Assembly (NCBI GenBank): GCA_028284905.1
Contig: JANQQU010000022.1
Span: 248,001-312,000 of the forward strand
DNA from: Calditrichia bacterium
GTDB taxonomy: Bacteria > Calditrichota > Calditrichia > RBG-13-44-9 > J075
Length of the DNA stretch: 64,000 nucleotides
Direction: 5' to 3'
In this document: positions 34,418 through 43,560 of the stretch, one piece after another
Position numbering within the stretch: the first letter of the stretch is position 1
Layout of the letters: every line of letters begins with the position of its first letter
Notes under the pieces: model-generated
The model's database searches: none
What the model was told of the DNA's origin: nothing
What the model saw: only the letters and a program-made list of their open reading frames with translations
Program-made: the position numbers and the translations under genes

Positions 34418-35986
34418 CTAACGAATCAACGTCATTTTTTTGGCAATTACCTTTTCTCCATTTTCCAGCTTATACAAGTAAACGCCAGAAGATGCCGGTT
34501 TGCCATTGTTTTGCTGGCCATCCCAAACGACCCGATGCACGCCTGCCGGTTGAACAGTATCAACCAATGTGCGTACTTCTGCCCCCAGTAAGTTGAAAAT
34601 TCTTAGCACAACGTGGGAGGTTTTATCCAGCGTATATTCAATGTTTGTGCTTGGGTTAAAAGGATTGGGATAGTTCTGCTTAAGGCTAAAGTTGTTGATA
34701 GGAAATGGGGCAGGAACGCTTGTGCCAGTCGTATTTAAAACAAAAACGTTGCTTAATCCGATACCAATATGCCGAACGTCCGCAAGGGTTGCGATTGTAG
34801 CCACGGTGGTTTTAACGACATTGCTCATAAATTCAAAATTCAACGTGGATATCAAATCACTGTTTTGATGATAATGGTGATTGCGGAAATTCGCCCCATC
34901 AGTTAGAAAAAGCGCCTGAATTCCGGCATCCCAGAAACGGGCATGGTCGCTTCTGCGAAAATTGGGATTGCTGGGATCTGCCTGAGTGGAAAGCACATTC
35001 AAAGCGGGAACATAAGTTGCTGCAGCGAGGTCGAACTGTTGGCGTAAAGGATTGGAATTAACATCGCTAATGTTATGGATGTAATTTCCGAGCGGTGCAA
35101 AGTCATCGCATCCGGCCTCATTGCAGGTAAAGCCGATCATTTCGAAATTTACAACCCCAGCGGTTTGCTGATAAGCAGGAATTGCATCGGTGACATACCG
35201 TAAGCTGCCTACCAGTCCCACTTCCTCCAGATCGAATCCGATAAAGACAATGGAATTATTAAAATGATATGCAGAGAATATCCGCATGGCCTCCAGCATA
35301 CCGACCACGCCACTGCCGTTATCATCTGCGCCAGGGGTATTGGGAACGGTATCAAAATGGCCATCGATAATGTAGGTGACAGCTTCATCCCCATCGCCTG
35401 GTAAGCGACCGATAATATTCGCAGCCGTAACGGTATTATAATTGAATTCGTGGCGATAAGTTTGCAGGCTTTTTTCGAGGAATTTATTTTCGATAAAAGT
35501 TTTCGTCGTTTCCCACATACCGGCGCCGCTGCTAAAGTGCCGCACCCCTTCAATCGCCTGCAGGGCATTAAGCATGTTATCGCTATCGACCTGATCAACG
35601 ATCGTTTGAATGTCTATTTTGTACAGATCATCGGCAATTACCTTAGCCTGAAAGCTTGCCAGTGACTTTCCCGATAGCTTGGTTAAGGCCGGATCATACC
35701 GCCATATAATTTGTTTTCCGGTACCGGGAAGCACTGGATAACCAATATCTCCGCTAACAGAATCTACCGGAAAAAGATAGGTGATACCATTATTGTCGGA
35801 TACCCGCAGCGATACTTCCATACTGTCCTGCTCGCTATCGTCTAAATCATAACTGATAGTTACAATCCCATTTAAGGTATCGGCAACTGCCAGCACGTTG
35901 CTGATTTCCGGAGATTGATTTTGGGCAGAAACTATAGTAAACATAAAACCAGCGATGAATAAAAATATCTTGAAAGCGGGCATCAT
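34418..35986 (-). CDS. Secreted M28 family zinc peptidase with T9SS sorting domain
   Basis: A 522-residue secreted metallopeptidase. A signal peptide (IFLFIAGFMFTIVSAQ) is followed by a beta-rich region of about 100 residues (ISYDLDDSEQDSMEVSLRVSDN). The M28 aminopeptidase domain has zinc ligands in YIIDGHFDTVPNTPGADDNGSG, FDLEEVGL, SDHARFWDAG and HHYHQNSD. The C-terminus FSLKQNYPNPFNPSTNIEY...GVYLYKLENGEKVIAKKMTLIR is a type A type-IX-secretion sorting domain. It should release N-terminal residues from peptides outside the cell. The start ATG 35986 (or the adjacent ATG 35983) has TAGGA upstream. All key residues seem intact. Confidence 0.92.
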   Translation of the reverse strand: MMPAFKIFLFIAGFMFTIVSAQNQSPEISNVLAVADTLNGIVTISYDLDDSEQDSMEVSLRVSDNNGITYLFPVDSVSGDIGYPVLPGTGKQIIWRYDPALTKLSGKSLASFQAKVIADDLYKIDIQTIVDQVDSDNMLNALQAIEGVRHFSSGAGMWETTKTFIENKFLEKSLQTYRHEFNYNTVTAANIIGRLPGDGDEAVTYIIDGHFDTVPNTPGADDNGSGVVGMLEAMRIFSAYHFNNSIVFIGFDLEEVGLVGSLRYVTDAIPAYQQTAGVVNFEMIGFTCNEAGCDDFAPLGNYIHNISDVNSNPLRQQFDLAAATYVPALNVLSTQADPSNPNFRRSDHARFWDAGIQALFLTDGANFRNHHYHQNSDLISTLNFEFMSNVVKTTVATIATLADVRHIGIGLSNVFVLNTTGTSVPAPFPINNFSLKQNYPNPFNPSTNIEYTLDKTSHVVLRIFNLLGAEVRTLVDTVQPAGVHRVVWDGQQNNGKPASSGVYLYKLENGEKVIAKKMTLIR

Positions 35987-36166
35987 AGGTTGTCCTAACT
36001 CAGTGAATATTACAATTAGTCAAACTAGGCTAATTAAAAGTAAATCAGCAGCAATGATGGGGCAATACCCCCTAAATGTGATATAAACAGATGATTCAGC
36101 ACCGGAAATCGCCTAAAGGGGTAACCTTACCAGGGAAGTGCAATATTCGTTTTGTCCTCGAAAAAA

Positions 36167-37810
36167 TTAGCGAAGTTTTCCTACGGCATTTTCAACCCCT
36201 GCCAGAAATTCCTCATCCACAAGAATTGCACGCATCCGGGCCATGTCCTTGTATACCGGTCGGTCTTTGTCCAGAAATGGGATTTGTTGACGGATCGCGG
36301 AGTAAGCGGCATAACTGCCTTTACCGAAAAAATCAGCCGGGGAGATGTCGTCGATTTGCTGGGCCATATTATAGCGAAAGTCCAATGCCTGGGCGGCATA
36401 GAGAAATTCGATCGCCAGAATTTTTTCGACGTTTTCGAGAATCGAACGTGCTTTGCGGGCAGCGATCGGGGCCATGCTGACGTGATCTTCCTGGTTTTCG
36501 CAGGAAGGAATCGAGTCGACACTGGCCGGATGCACCAGTGCTTTGTTTTCGGAAACCAGGGAAGCTGCCGTATACTGAGCGATCATCAGGCCACTTTCCA
36601 GGCCGGGATCGGAAATCAAAAAGGAGGGGAGGCCGCCGTTTAAGTTTTTGTCCGACATGCGGAAAATGCGCCGTTCGGAGATATTGCCGATTTCACAAAG
36701 TACAATGCTAAGAAAATCGGCTGCAAAGGCGACTGGCTGTGCGTGAAAATTACCACCGGAAATCGCTTTATTGACGGCATCGAATTCGGGAATAATGATT
36801 GGGTTGTCGTTGGTGGAATTCATTTCGCGCACCAGCACATTCTCAATATGAGCGAGCGTATCCCGGATGCCCGCCATCACCTGCGGATGGCAACGCAAAC
36901 TGTAGGCATCCTGAACCTTCATTGGGCGTCTGTCCAGTAGTTGACTGCCAGCAATCAAATTGCGGATATTCGCCGCACTGTCGATTTGCCCGGGATGAGC
37001 GCGTAAGTTATGGATTTCCGGAAGAAAAGCTGCCGAGATGCCTTCCAGGCCCTCCAGGGTCATTGCCATGGCGATGTCTGCCAGTTTGATCAGTCGTTTC
37101 GCATCTGAAATTGCCAGGGCGAGTAAAGCGGTGGAAATTTGCGTACCATTATTTAATGCCAGGCCTTCTTTTGCTTCCAGTATGGTGCGGGGAATGCCTG
37201 CAGCTGCCATCGCGCTTTTTCCGGAGGTTAACTGCCATTCTTTACTTTTGTTATTATAATGATATGCCTTGCCGCTAAAGTCCGTTGGGTCGGTATCAAT
37301 CCCCCGACTAAGCACTAATGCCATGTGGGAAAGCGGAGCGAGATCGCCGCTCGCGCCTAACGATCCCTGGGCAGGAATCCAGGGGGTTACGCCTTTTTCC
37401 AGCATTTCCAAAAGACGATCGGCGACTTTCAATCGGATTCCGGAAAAGCCTTTCGCGAATGTATTGGCGCGGAGAATCATCGCTGCGCGAACGACATCAA
37501 TAGGCAGTGGATCGCCGGCGCCGGCAGAATGGCTGACTATGAGATTGCGCTGCAGTTCCCGCAGTCGCTCCTTGTTGATGGAAACAGTGGCTTTTGAACC
37601 AAACCCGGTATTGATGCCATAGACAATTGGTTCGCCCTTTTGCTGAACCGTGTCCACCCAGTCCCGGCTCAATTGCATGCGTTCCCGGGCAGATTGCGAA
37701 AAGCTGACTTTGCTTTTCAAATTGCGGGCGGCGGCAGAAAGTTGCTCGATTGTCAAGGTTTCTCCATCCAGGAGCAATTCAGTGCGCTTCAACTGTTTAT
37801 CGGAACTCAT
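36167..37810 (-). CDS. hutH: Histidine ammonia-lyase
   Basis: A 547-residue lyase that removes ammonia from L-histidine to give urocanate, using the self-made MIO cofactor. The cofactor triad is Ala153-Ser154-Gly155 in GSLGASGDLAPLSHM. Tyr64 lies in PIVYGINTGFG. The selectivity loop LQRNLIVSHSAGAGDPL carries Ser-His (His94), which fits histidine or tyrosine rather than phenylalanine. SCENQEDHVSMAP near residue 430 is the HutH version of that motif. Slightly longer than the usual 510 residues. AAAGGAG is five bases before ATG 37810. No hutU, hutI or hutG is nearby, so the gene is an orphan, and a tyrosine-lyase role cannot be fully excluded. Confidence 0.9.
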   Translation of the reverse strand: MSSDKQLKRTELLLDGETLTIEQLSAAARNLKSKVSFSQSARERMQLSRDWVDTVQQKGEPIVYGINTGFGSKATVSINKERLRELQRNLIVSHSAGAGDPLPIDVVRAAMILRANTFAKGFSGIRLKVADRLLEMLEKGVTPWIPAQGSLGASGDLAPLSHMALVLSRGIDTDPTDFSGKAYHYNNKSKEWQLTSGKSAMAAAGIPRTILEAKEGLALNNGTQISTALLALAISDAKRLIKLADIAMAMTLEGLEGISAAFLPEIHNLRAHPGQIDSAANIRNLIAGSQLLDRRPMKVQDAYSLRCHPQVMAGIRDTLAHIENVLVREMNSTNDNPIIIPEFDAVNKAISGGNFHAQPVAFAADFLSIVLCEIGNISERRIFRMSDKNLNGGLPSFLISDPGLESGLMIAQYTAASLVSENKALVHPASVDSIPSCENQEDHVSMAPIAARKARSILENVEKILAIEFLYAAQALDFRYNMAQQIDDISPADFFGKGSYAAYSAIRQQIPFLDKDRPVYKDMARMRAILVDEEFLAGVENAVGKLR

Positions 37811-38108
37811 TCATTCTCCTTTAGCGAAAGTGGCCCGGTCCTCATCGTTTTAGCGGCTTCGCTGGTCAATGTGTTGTATTATTGCTTGCAGGGGCATTAG
37901 CGCTTTCCTGGTGCCGGGCGAAAGAGATGAATTTCTAATATGAACCTCCCGAACACAATTAAATATATTTTTTATTTATCGGGCAGAAGGCCTGGCAACA
38001 AAACAGGTTGTTCAGTAAAATGTAGCGCTTATATTGGCGATAAGGTTGATGGTGAACAGAAAATATGTTAACACTATTTTATGTGATAAGATGACGTGAC
38101 GAATACCC
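37811..38108. other. Divergent intergenic region
   Basis: About 300 bases between hutH (leftward) and the sigma factor gene (rightward). It is AT-rich toward the right and must hold both promoters; no confident boxes or repeats seen. Confidence 0.45.
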
Positions 38109-39350
38109 ATGCAGCTAAACATTAATGATGACATTTCCCGAATATACAAGTTCGAATCCGGCCGAGTACTTGCTACCCTGATTCGCATTCTCGGCGATTT
38201 TCACCGGGCGGAAGAAGCAATGCAGGAAGCTTTTAGTATTGCCCTGGAAAAATGGCCGGAGGAGGGGATTCCGAAAAATCCATATTCCTGGCTGGTCTCT
38301 GCCGGAAAGTTTAAAGCGATTGATGCGATTCGCCGGGCAAAGCGCGGCAGGGAATTAATGGAAGAGAATGCCCTGCTGGCAACCGAGAATGTTGCAGATG
38401 CCGATGACCCTGATTTTGATTTGCTGGAAGACGATCAGCTGCGCCTGATCTTTTTCTGCTGCCATCCTGCCTTACCGTTGGATTCTCGCATTGCCCTGGC
38501 GCTTCGGGACGTTTGCGCAATGCGGACAGAAGAAATTGCTCGTGCGTATCTGTTGCCTACTGAAACCATCAAGAAACGAATTTCCCGGGCGAAGGCGCTT
38601 TTCCGTGATAAAAATATTCCCTATGAAATTCCCCCAAAATCGGAGATGGCGGGGCGTTTAAATGCCGTTTTACATGTCATTTATCTTATTTTTAACGAAG
38701 GCTATGCCGCTACTGCCGGAGATAATCACCTTCGCAAGGAATTGACTGACGAGGCGATCTTTCTTTGTCGAAAGCTGGTGGCACTTACGCCGGCACCGGA
38801 AGGAATGGGGCTACTGGCTCTGTTGCTTATTCAGGAAGCGCGACGGGAATCCCGGGTTACAGATGACGGCGATTTAATTGCGTTGGAAGCTCAGGACCGC
38901 ACTCGTTGGGACCGAGACCTAATAAATGAAGGGATAAGCTTTATTCAACAAGCGATTATGTCTGGACGGCTCGGGCCATATACCTTGCAGGCGGCGATTG
39001 CCTCGGTGCATGCGGTTGCTGATTCTCTGGAAAATACACAATGGGATCTTATTGTCGGATACTATGATATGCTCCTGAAGATTCAGCCTTCCCCGATAAT
39101 AGCACTGAATCGGGCAATTGCTGTTGGTATGAAAGATGGCCCCGCGGCCGGAATTGCACTCATCGATGCACTCGCTAGAGATGTCCGTTTAAAATCCCAT
39201 CATTTAACCTATGCCGCCCGTGCGGATTTTTTGAAGCGTCTGAATTCGAACGATGATGCCATCAAAAATTATAAAAAAGCGATCGAGTTTTGTCAGTCTG
39301 GCTCGGAGCGTCGATACCTGGAAAAACAATTGGCAGAAATTTTAAAATAA
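38109..39350 (+). CDS. ECF42-type RNA polymerase sigma factor with C-terminal extension
   Basis: A 413-residue sigma factor. Region 2 is at the N-terminus (ILGDFHRAEEAMQEAFSIALEKWP...NPYSWLVSAGKFKAIDAIRR) and region 4 at about 115-165 (LPLDSRIALALRDVCAMRTEEIARAYLLPTETIKKRISRAK). A helical, TPR-like extension of about 240 residues follows (NEGYAATAGDN, then ...PIIALNRAIAVGMKDGPAAGIALID). This long form is the ECF42 group, which is normally encoded next to a DGPF/YCII-related protein, exactly as here. There is no anti-sigma factor; in this group the extension is believed to control activity. Targets usually include the neighbouring DGPF gene. The ribosome binding site before ATG 38109 is weak. 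Confidence 0.9.
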   Translation: MQLNINDDISRIYKFESGRVLATLIRILGDFHRAEEAMQEAFSIALEKWPEEGIPKNPYSWLVSAGKFKAIDAIRRAKRGRELMEENALLATENVADADDPDFDLLEDDQLRLIFFCCHPALPLDSRIALALRDVCAMRTEEIARAYLLPTETIKKRISRAKALFRDKNIPYEIPPKSEMAGRLNAVLHVIYLIFNEGYAATAGDNHLRKELTDEAIFLCRKLVALTPAPEGMGLLALLLIQEARRESRVTDDGDLIALEAQDRTRWDRDLINEGISFIQQAIMSGRLGPYTLQAAIASVHAVADSLENTQWDLIVGYYDMLLKIQPSPIIALNRAIAVGMKDGPAAGIALIDALARDVRLKSHHLTYAARADFLKRLNSNDDAIKNYKKAIEFCQSGSERRYLEKQLAEILK

Positions 39351-39462
39351 TTTTAGCAAACCTGTCCCTCCGGGGAATTTCTATTCGACTACCAGAAAAA
39401 GGGAGTCTGAAATCAGAAAATTCCCCAATCTACTAACCAGGTTTTTGAAAGGAGCTTTAGTT

Positions 39463-39819
39463 ATGCAGTTTTTTGTTTATTTTACGATTAGCGAAGGGCA
39501 AAAGATGAATCCGCCAACGCCGGAAGGAATGGCGAAGATGAGTAAATTCATGGAAGATGCTTTTAATGCCGGGACAATTGTTGCCACCGGTCGCCTTCCC
39601 CGGGAAACCACCCATGTGCGTTTGGAAGATGGGGAGTTCTCCGTTTCCGATGGGCCGTTCATTGAGGGGAAAGATATTATTCCCGGATTTACGGTGATCA
39701 GCGTGGATTCCAAACAGGAAGCGATTGAATGGGTAAAAAGTATGCGGGAGTGCATGGGCAACGGCACACTGCGAATGGCCCAGCTCGCTGCCACCGGTCC
39801 GGAAGATTTAAAACGCTAA
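39463..39819 (+). CDS. DGPF/YCII-related protein, ECF42 partner
   Basis: A 118-residue cytoplasmic protein of the YCII/DGPF superfamily (ferredoxin-like alpha-beta fold). It begins with QFFVYFTI, has the family motif EFSVSDGPFIEGKD (Asp-Gly-Pro-Phe at about 67-70) and GFTVISVDSKQEAIEW. These proteins accompany ECF42 sigma factors in many bacteria, often as target genes, but their biochemical role is unknown. I placed the start at ATG 39463, eight bases after AAAGGAG; an in-frame TTG at 39445 adds six codons but lies upstream of that site. It follows the sigma gene by 112 bases, enough for its own promoter. Confidence 0.88.
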   Translation: MQFFVYFTISEGQKMNPPTPEGMAKMSKFMEDAFNAGTIVATGRLPRETTHVRLEDGEFSVSDGPFIEGKDIIPGFTVISVDSKQEAIEWVKSMRECMGNGTLRMAQLAATGPEDLKR

Positions 39820-40077
39820 TGTATATGGCAAATTAGTGTGAAGCTGCTGGTAATTGTTGTTGCAGTTATCAGTAGCATTCTCTCCCTTTTTGTAACCCTC
39901 AACAAGATCTTTTGATTATAGCTGCCCGATTAATTAAAATTTTCGTTTTTCATAAACAAAATTTTAAAAAGCGTGTATATTAAAATTAAAAAAAAAGAGC
40001 GTTTTGAGCGTTTTTGTAAAAAGCTAATAAACTAATAAATTATATAAACCTAATATAATCAATACAAAGGGGACAGC

Positions 40078-40812
40078 ATGAAAAAGTTCTTTAATATTAT
40101 TATATCGATCGTGATGTTGGTGTTATTTACCGGTGTTGCAAAGTGTAACGAGAAGCCCTCCGCGACAGATGAAAACAATTTGGTGTCAGAAGTAATGACT
40201 TCGGAACGCCAGCAAAATGCTACACCGCAGGCGATTCTCGACGATTTAATGGCAGGTAATCAGCGTTACCTGGATAACCAGCTGACCAATCGTGATTTCC
40301 CCGCTCAGGTTAAAGCAACCACCAGTGGTCAATATCCGAAGGCAATTATTTTATCATGCGTAGACTCCCGGGTGCCGGTAGAGATGGCTTTCGATCAGGG
40401 CGTCGGTGATGTTTTCGTCGCAAGAGTCGCTGGCAATGCCGAGAATGAGGATATCCTTGGTAGTATTGAATATGCGGTCGGTGTCGCCGGATCGAAGCTG
40501 ATTATGGTACTGGGTCACGAGTCCTGCGGGGCAGTAAAATCTGCCATTGACAAGCTGGATGTTGGCAGTGCAAATGTCGATCATCTGCTCGGCCAGATTG
40601 AACCTGCGATTGAAATGGTGGAAGGTGAACGGAATTCGAAAGACAAGACTTATGTCAGCAACGTCATTCACACCAATGTTAATGTCACTGTAGAAGATAT
40701 CAAGAAGCGCAGTCAGATTGTCAATCAAATGGTTGCTGATGGCAAAGTTGACGTGGTTGGCGCCTACTACAGCCTGAAAGATGGTAAAGTAACACTGGTT
40801 GAGAAAAACTAA
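40078..40812 (+). CDS. Exported beta-class carbonic anhydrase
   Basis: A 244-residue zinc enzyme that interconverts CO2 and bicarbonate. The N-terminus (FFNIIISIVMLVLFTGVAKC) is a Sec signal, so it acts in the periplasm. Zinc ligands are Cys94 in SCVDSR (with the Asp96-Arg98 pair), His147 and Cys150 in GHESCG. Other beta-class features are the N-terminal LMAGNQRYLDNQ and a late VVGAYYSLKDGKV. Beta-class enzymes are more often cytoplasmic, so export is notable but not unique. Start ATG 40078 follows AAAGGGGACAGC; an AT-rich leader with TATAAT (40054-40059) lies close upstream. A strong terminator follows at 40848, so it is a single-gene transcript. Confidence 0.92.
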   Translation: MKKFFNIIISIVMLVLFTGVAKCNEKPSATDENNLVSEVMTSERQQNATPQAILDDLMAGNQRYLDNQLTNRDFPAQVKATTSGQYPKAIILSCVDSRVPVEMAFDQGVGDVFVARVAGNAENEDILGSIEYAVGVAGSKLIMVLGHESCGAVKSAIDKLDVGSANVDHLLGQIEPAIEMVEGERNSKDKTYVSNVIHTNVNVTVEDIKKRSQIVNQMVADGKVDVVGAYYSLKDGKVTLVEKN

Positions 40813-40847
40813 AAAATTTCAACTTTTATAAGCTATAGATTCTCACA

Positions 40848-40882
40848 CGCCCTCAAAGAATGCATTCGTTGAGGGCGTTTTT
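40848..40882 (+). terminator. Rho-independent terminator after carbonic anhydrase
   Basis: CGCCCTCAA (40848-40856) pairs perfectly with TTGAGGGCG (40869-40877) around a 12-base loop, followed by TTTTT. Confidence 0.9.
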
Positions 40883-41045
40883 GTCTAAAAAAATATACAC
40901 ACACTTAAAAAAGTATACGTTTAATTCGTCCCACTATTATTTTTTCCCTTCTTAAGTTTCTTAAAAACAACGTTTAGAACATCTTGAAATCTCTGGCATT
41001 CTTTTTGACTTATTTAGCGTAGAGATCAAAATAAAGGAGATGATT

Positions 41046-41714
41046 ATGTGCGCGATCAGTAAAAAGATTTTGGCCGGATTTTTCATTTTGTTCATCAGAA
41101 GTGTTTTTACCGGGTGCAGTGTCAACGGTTACAGCCTTGGCACAGCTGCTGACAGCAATAAGCCGGATTATGAATTTAGCAAAATTCCCGGGGTGAATGC
41201 CCAGTATACGCCATTTGGCCTGCAAACCCGCAGCAATTTCAGGCGGTATATTAATGACAGAGTTTTTATCACTTTGACAAATAATCAGTCGCTTACCTGC
41301 AAAGTTTTATCCGTCGAACAGAAAGATGGTCAGAGCTATTTCAATATTCTGAGAGGCAGTGAAAAACATCTCATTGCATTTAAGGATATTCTCTGTTTAC
41401 AAACAATGCGGGAAAAACTTGAATACCAGAATCTTGATCTGATCATTACGACTATTCATGGAAACAGCCTAATTGGCAAGTATCGCTCGGTGATGATTGA
41501 GGATAATCAGGTCTATCTGACCGTTGATATTTCGGGCAATGAACAAACAATTGCCTGCGAAGATATCGCGCATATCCGCTATAAAAATAAGAAAAATAGT
41601 GCAAAAACCGGATTCTTTGTCGGGCTGGTCTTTGATGCCGCAGCAGTAGTTGCATTTTCAACTATGGATATCGATTTGAACATCGTAGATCCCATGGGTG
41701 ATTGGGAAAAATAA
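41046..41714 (+). CDS. Putative lipoprotein, unknown function
   Basis: A 222-residue protein with a short hydrophobic N-terminus ending in VFTGCS, a plausible lipobox (Cys near residue 24). The middle is beta-rich with two similar halves (VFITLTNNQSLTCKVLSVEQKDG... and LIITTIHGNSLIGKYRSVMIEDN...), each ending in a turn such as AFKDILCL or ACEDIAHI. They look like two small barrel-type repeats. A weak hydrophobic helix lies near the C-terminus (TGFFVGLVFDAAAVVAF). ATG 41046 is six bases after AAAGGAG; the ATG at 41040 touches that site and is unlikely. No family recognised. Confidence 0.65.
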   Translation: MCAISKKILAGFFILFIRSVFTGCSVNGYSLGTAADSNKPDYEFSKIPGVNAQYTPFGLQTRSNFRRYINDRVFITLTNNQSLTCKVLSVEQKDGQSYFNILRGSEKHLIAFKDILCLQTMREKLEYQNLDLIITTIHGNSLIGKYRSVMIEDNQVYLTVDISGNEQTIACEDIAHIRYKNKKNSAKTGFFVGLVFDAAAVVAFSTMDIDLNIVDPMGDWEK

Positions 41715-41819
41715 TGGTTTTGGCGGAATACTGTGAGACTGATGCAGTTTTGAATCAGGAAACAAACGTGATGAGAAATATTTCCGGCCCGGTATTTTAG
41801 CGAATCATAACGAATTGAC

Positions 41820-41847
41820 TTGACTCTTTTCCGACATCATTTATATT
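41820..41847 (+). promoter_or_regulatory. Candidate sigma-70-type promoter for the amine oxidase gene
   Basis: TTGACT (41820-41825) and TATATT (41842-41847) with a 16-base spacer, 56 bases before the start at 41904. Confidence 0.4.
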
Positions 41848-41903
41848 GGATTTATTGATCTGATACTCAATTCTATGACTGAATAAAACCGAAAGCTGCG
41901 ACG

Positions 41904-43076
41904 ATGAATATGACCCGAAAAGAGTTCTTGAAAATGTGCGGTATGCTGGGCATCAGCATGCCTTTTTTTAATGCATTTACTGCCTGTAGTAAAGATTCCG
42001 TCAATCCAACCTTCAGCGGAAAAATATTAATCATCGGTGCCGGTATGGCAGGGTTAACTGCCGGCTATTTGCTTAGTCAATTTGGGATTGAATATGAGAT
42101 ACTCGAAGCGGCCCCAACCCACGGGGGGCGTTTAAAAACGAATACCGATTTTGTTGATTTTCCGATTCCCCTCGGGGCGGAGTGGGTGCATGTCTCGACT
42201 GATATTTTCAAGGAAATTGTTAATAACGACGCAACGCAAGTGTCAGTAAATACTGTCGGGTATGGTTCATCAGAAAGCTATGGCTATTGGGATAATGGTG
42301 CACTGAGTATTACCCAGGTCAGTGGCATCAGCGATCGAAAATTTGTTAATTCCAGCTGGCTGGGTTTTCTCGATCAATACATCGCACCAACTGCTTTGCC
42401 GCAAACCCGGTTTAACCGGAAGATTACTGCTGTCGATTATTCAGGGGAAACGATCACTGCCACCACTGATAGCGGAGAAAGTTACAGCTCAGATAAAATC
42501 CTTATCACCGTCCCCCTGAGAATATTGCAGGACAATGATATTACCTTCACACCGGGGCTTCCCAGCAATAAACAAACCGCCCTGAGCGAAGCCTTGATGT
42601 GGCCGGGCATAAAAGTCTTTCTGGAGTTCTCGGAAAAATTTTATCCGACCTTTTTGGAATTCGCAGATACCGACGGGGACAGCGGTGAAAAACTTTATTA
42701 CGATGCCGCCTTCGGGCAAAATAGCAGCAGACATGTGCTTGGGCTGTTCGCTGTCGGCACTGCTGCAGATCCTTACATTGCATTATCCGACAACAATCTT
42801 CGCAATTATATCCTCAACGAGCTCGATGCAGTTTTTTCCGGCCAGGCTTCGCAAAACTACCTGCAGCACATCGTACAAAACTGGTCCAATGAGCCGTTGA
42901 CGCGTGGTGCCTACATGCAAAATTTCCAAAACAGTGCTACGCCCAGAACGCTCTTCCAAGCGGTTGCCAATAAAGTTTATTTCGCCGGCGAAGCCTACTC
43001 CGACCTGGATGATTGGGGAGGGGCGCATGTAGCCGCCCGGACGGCGAAAAAAGCGGTAGAAAGTATGATAACCTAA
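41904..43076 (+). CDS. Exported flavin amine oxidase family protein
   Basis: A 390-residue FAD-dependent oxidoreductase. The N-terminus MTRKEFLKMCGMLGISM...FNAFTACSKD combines a twin-arginine-like region (here RK) with a lipobox-like TAC, so it is exported and perhaps lipid-anchored. The FAD site is KILIIGAGMAGLTAGYLL with Glu in EILEAAPTHGGRLKT. The C-terminal FAD-contact region is VYFAGEAYSDLDDWGGAHVAARTAKKA. These fit the monoamine-oxidase/phytoene-desaturase superfamily. It is shorter than typical amine oxidases (about 450). Substrate unknown. A small DUF1801-type gene follows 14 bases after the stop. Confidence 0.88.
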   Translation: MNMTRKEFLKMCGMLGISMPFFNAFTACSKDSVNPTFSGKILIIGAGMAGLTAGYLLSQFGIEYEILEAAPTHGGRLKTNTDFVDFPIPLGAEWVHVSTDIFKEIVNNDATQVSVNTVGYGSSESYGYWDNGALSITQVSGISDRKFVNSSWLGFLDQYIAPTALPQTRFNRKITAVDYSGETITATTDSGESYSSDKILITVPLRILQDNDITFTPGLPSNKQTALSEALMWPGIKVFLEFSEKFYPTFLEFADTDGDSGEKLYYDAAFGQNSSRHVLGLFAVGTAADPYIALSDNNLRNYILNELDAVFSGQASQNYLQHIVQNWSNEPLTRGAYMQNFQNSATPRTLFQAVANKVYFAGEAYSDLDDWGGAHVAARTAKKAVESMIT

Positions 43077-43090
43077 AGAAAGGGGGAAAG

Positions 43091-43447
43091 ATGAGCAATA
43101 CAGACGCACAGAAAATTCAGGATTTTCTCAATGACATTCAGACTATTTCAACAGAGCAGTGGGAACAGATTACTGCCATCCGATCGGTTTTCAACGAGAT
43201 TGGTCCTGAATTAAGGGAAGGGATTATGTATGGGGGATTGGTATTTTTTGCCGGCAAGGAATTAGTCTCAGGGATTTTCCCCTACAAAAATCACATCTCC
43301 ATCGAATTTGGCAATGGCGTTAATTTCTCCGATCCGGATGGATTCCTGGAAGGAAAAGGGAAAATGCGCCGGCATTTGAAAATCCTTGCCAAAAGTGATA
43401 TTGTGGATAAGAAGGTTGATTTTTACATCCGGCAAGTAGAAAAATAG
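43091..43447 (+). CDS. DUF1801-type small protein
   Basis: A 118-residue cytoplasmic protein of the DUF1801 (YdhG-like) group: an N-terminal helical part, then ELREGIMYGGLVFFAGKELVSGIFPYKNHISIEFGNG and a C-terminal GKGKMRRHLKILAKSDIVDKKVDFYI. The family fold resembles an iron-sulphur-assembly frataxin-like domain, but its role is unknown. The frame is open from 43013 inside the amine oxidase gene. ATG 43091, preceded by AAAGGGGGAAAG, is the sensible start. It lies 14 bases after the amine oxidase stop, suggesting co-transcription. Confidence 0.75.
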   Translation: MSNTDAQKIQDFLNDIQTISTEQWEQITAIRSVFNEIGPELREGIMYGGLVFFAGKELVSGIFPYKNHISIEFGNGVNFSDPDGFLEGKGKMRRHLKILAKSDIVDKKVDFYIRQVEK

Positions 43448-43486
43448 CAGCAATACAAATTTGAAGCAAATCAGAATAAACAATTC

Positions 43487-43541
43487 CAGCCCGCAAGGGC
43501 GCCCCGAAACGAGCCTGGGATGCAATCCCGGGCGGAATACG
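43487..43541. repeat. REP-like repeat Y, third copy
   Basis: AGCCCGCAAGGGCGCCCCGA followed by a GCCTGGGATGCAATCCCGGGC-type hairpin. It has the same plan as the Y elements at 17069 and 17230. Its small hairpin is GGGAT-GCA-ATCCC where those have GGAC-GTTA-GTCC, so the stem is kept although the bases changed. Confidence 0.6.
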
Positions 43542-43560
43542 TAAACAAACCCAAAAGAAA

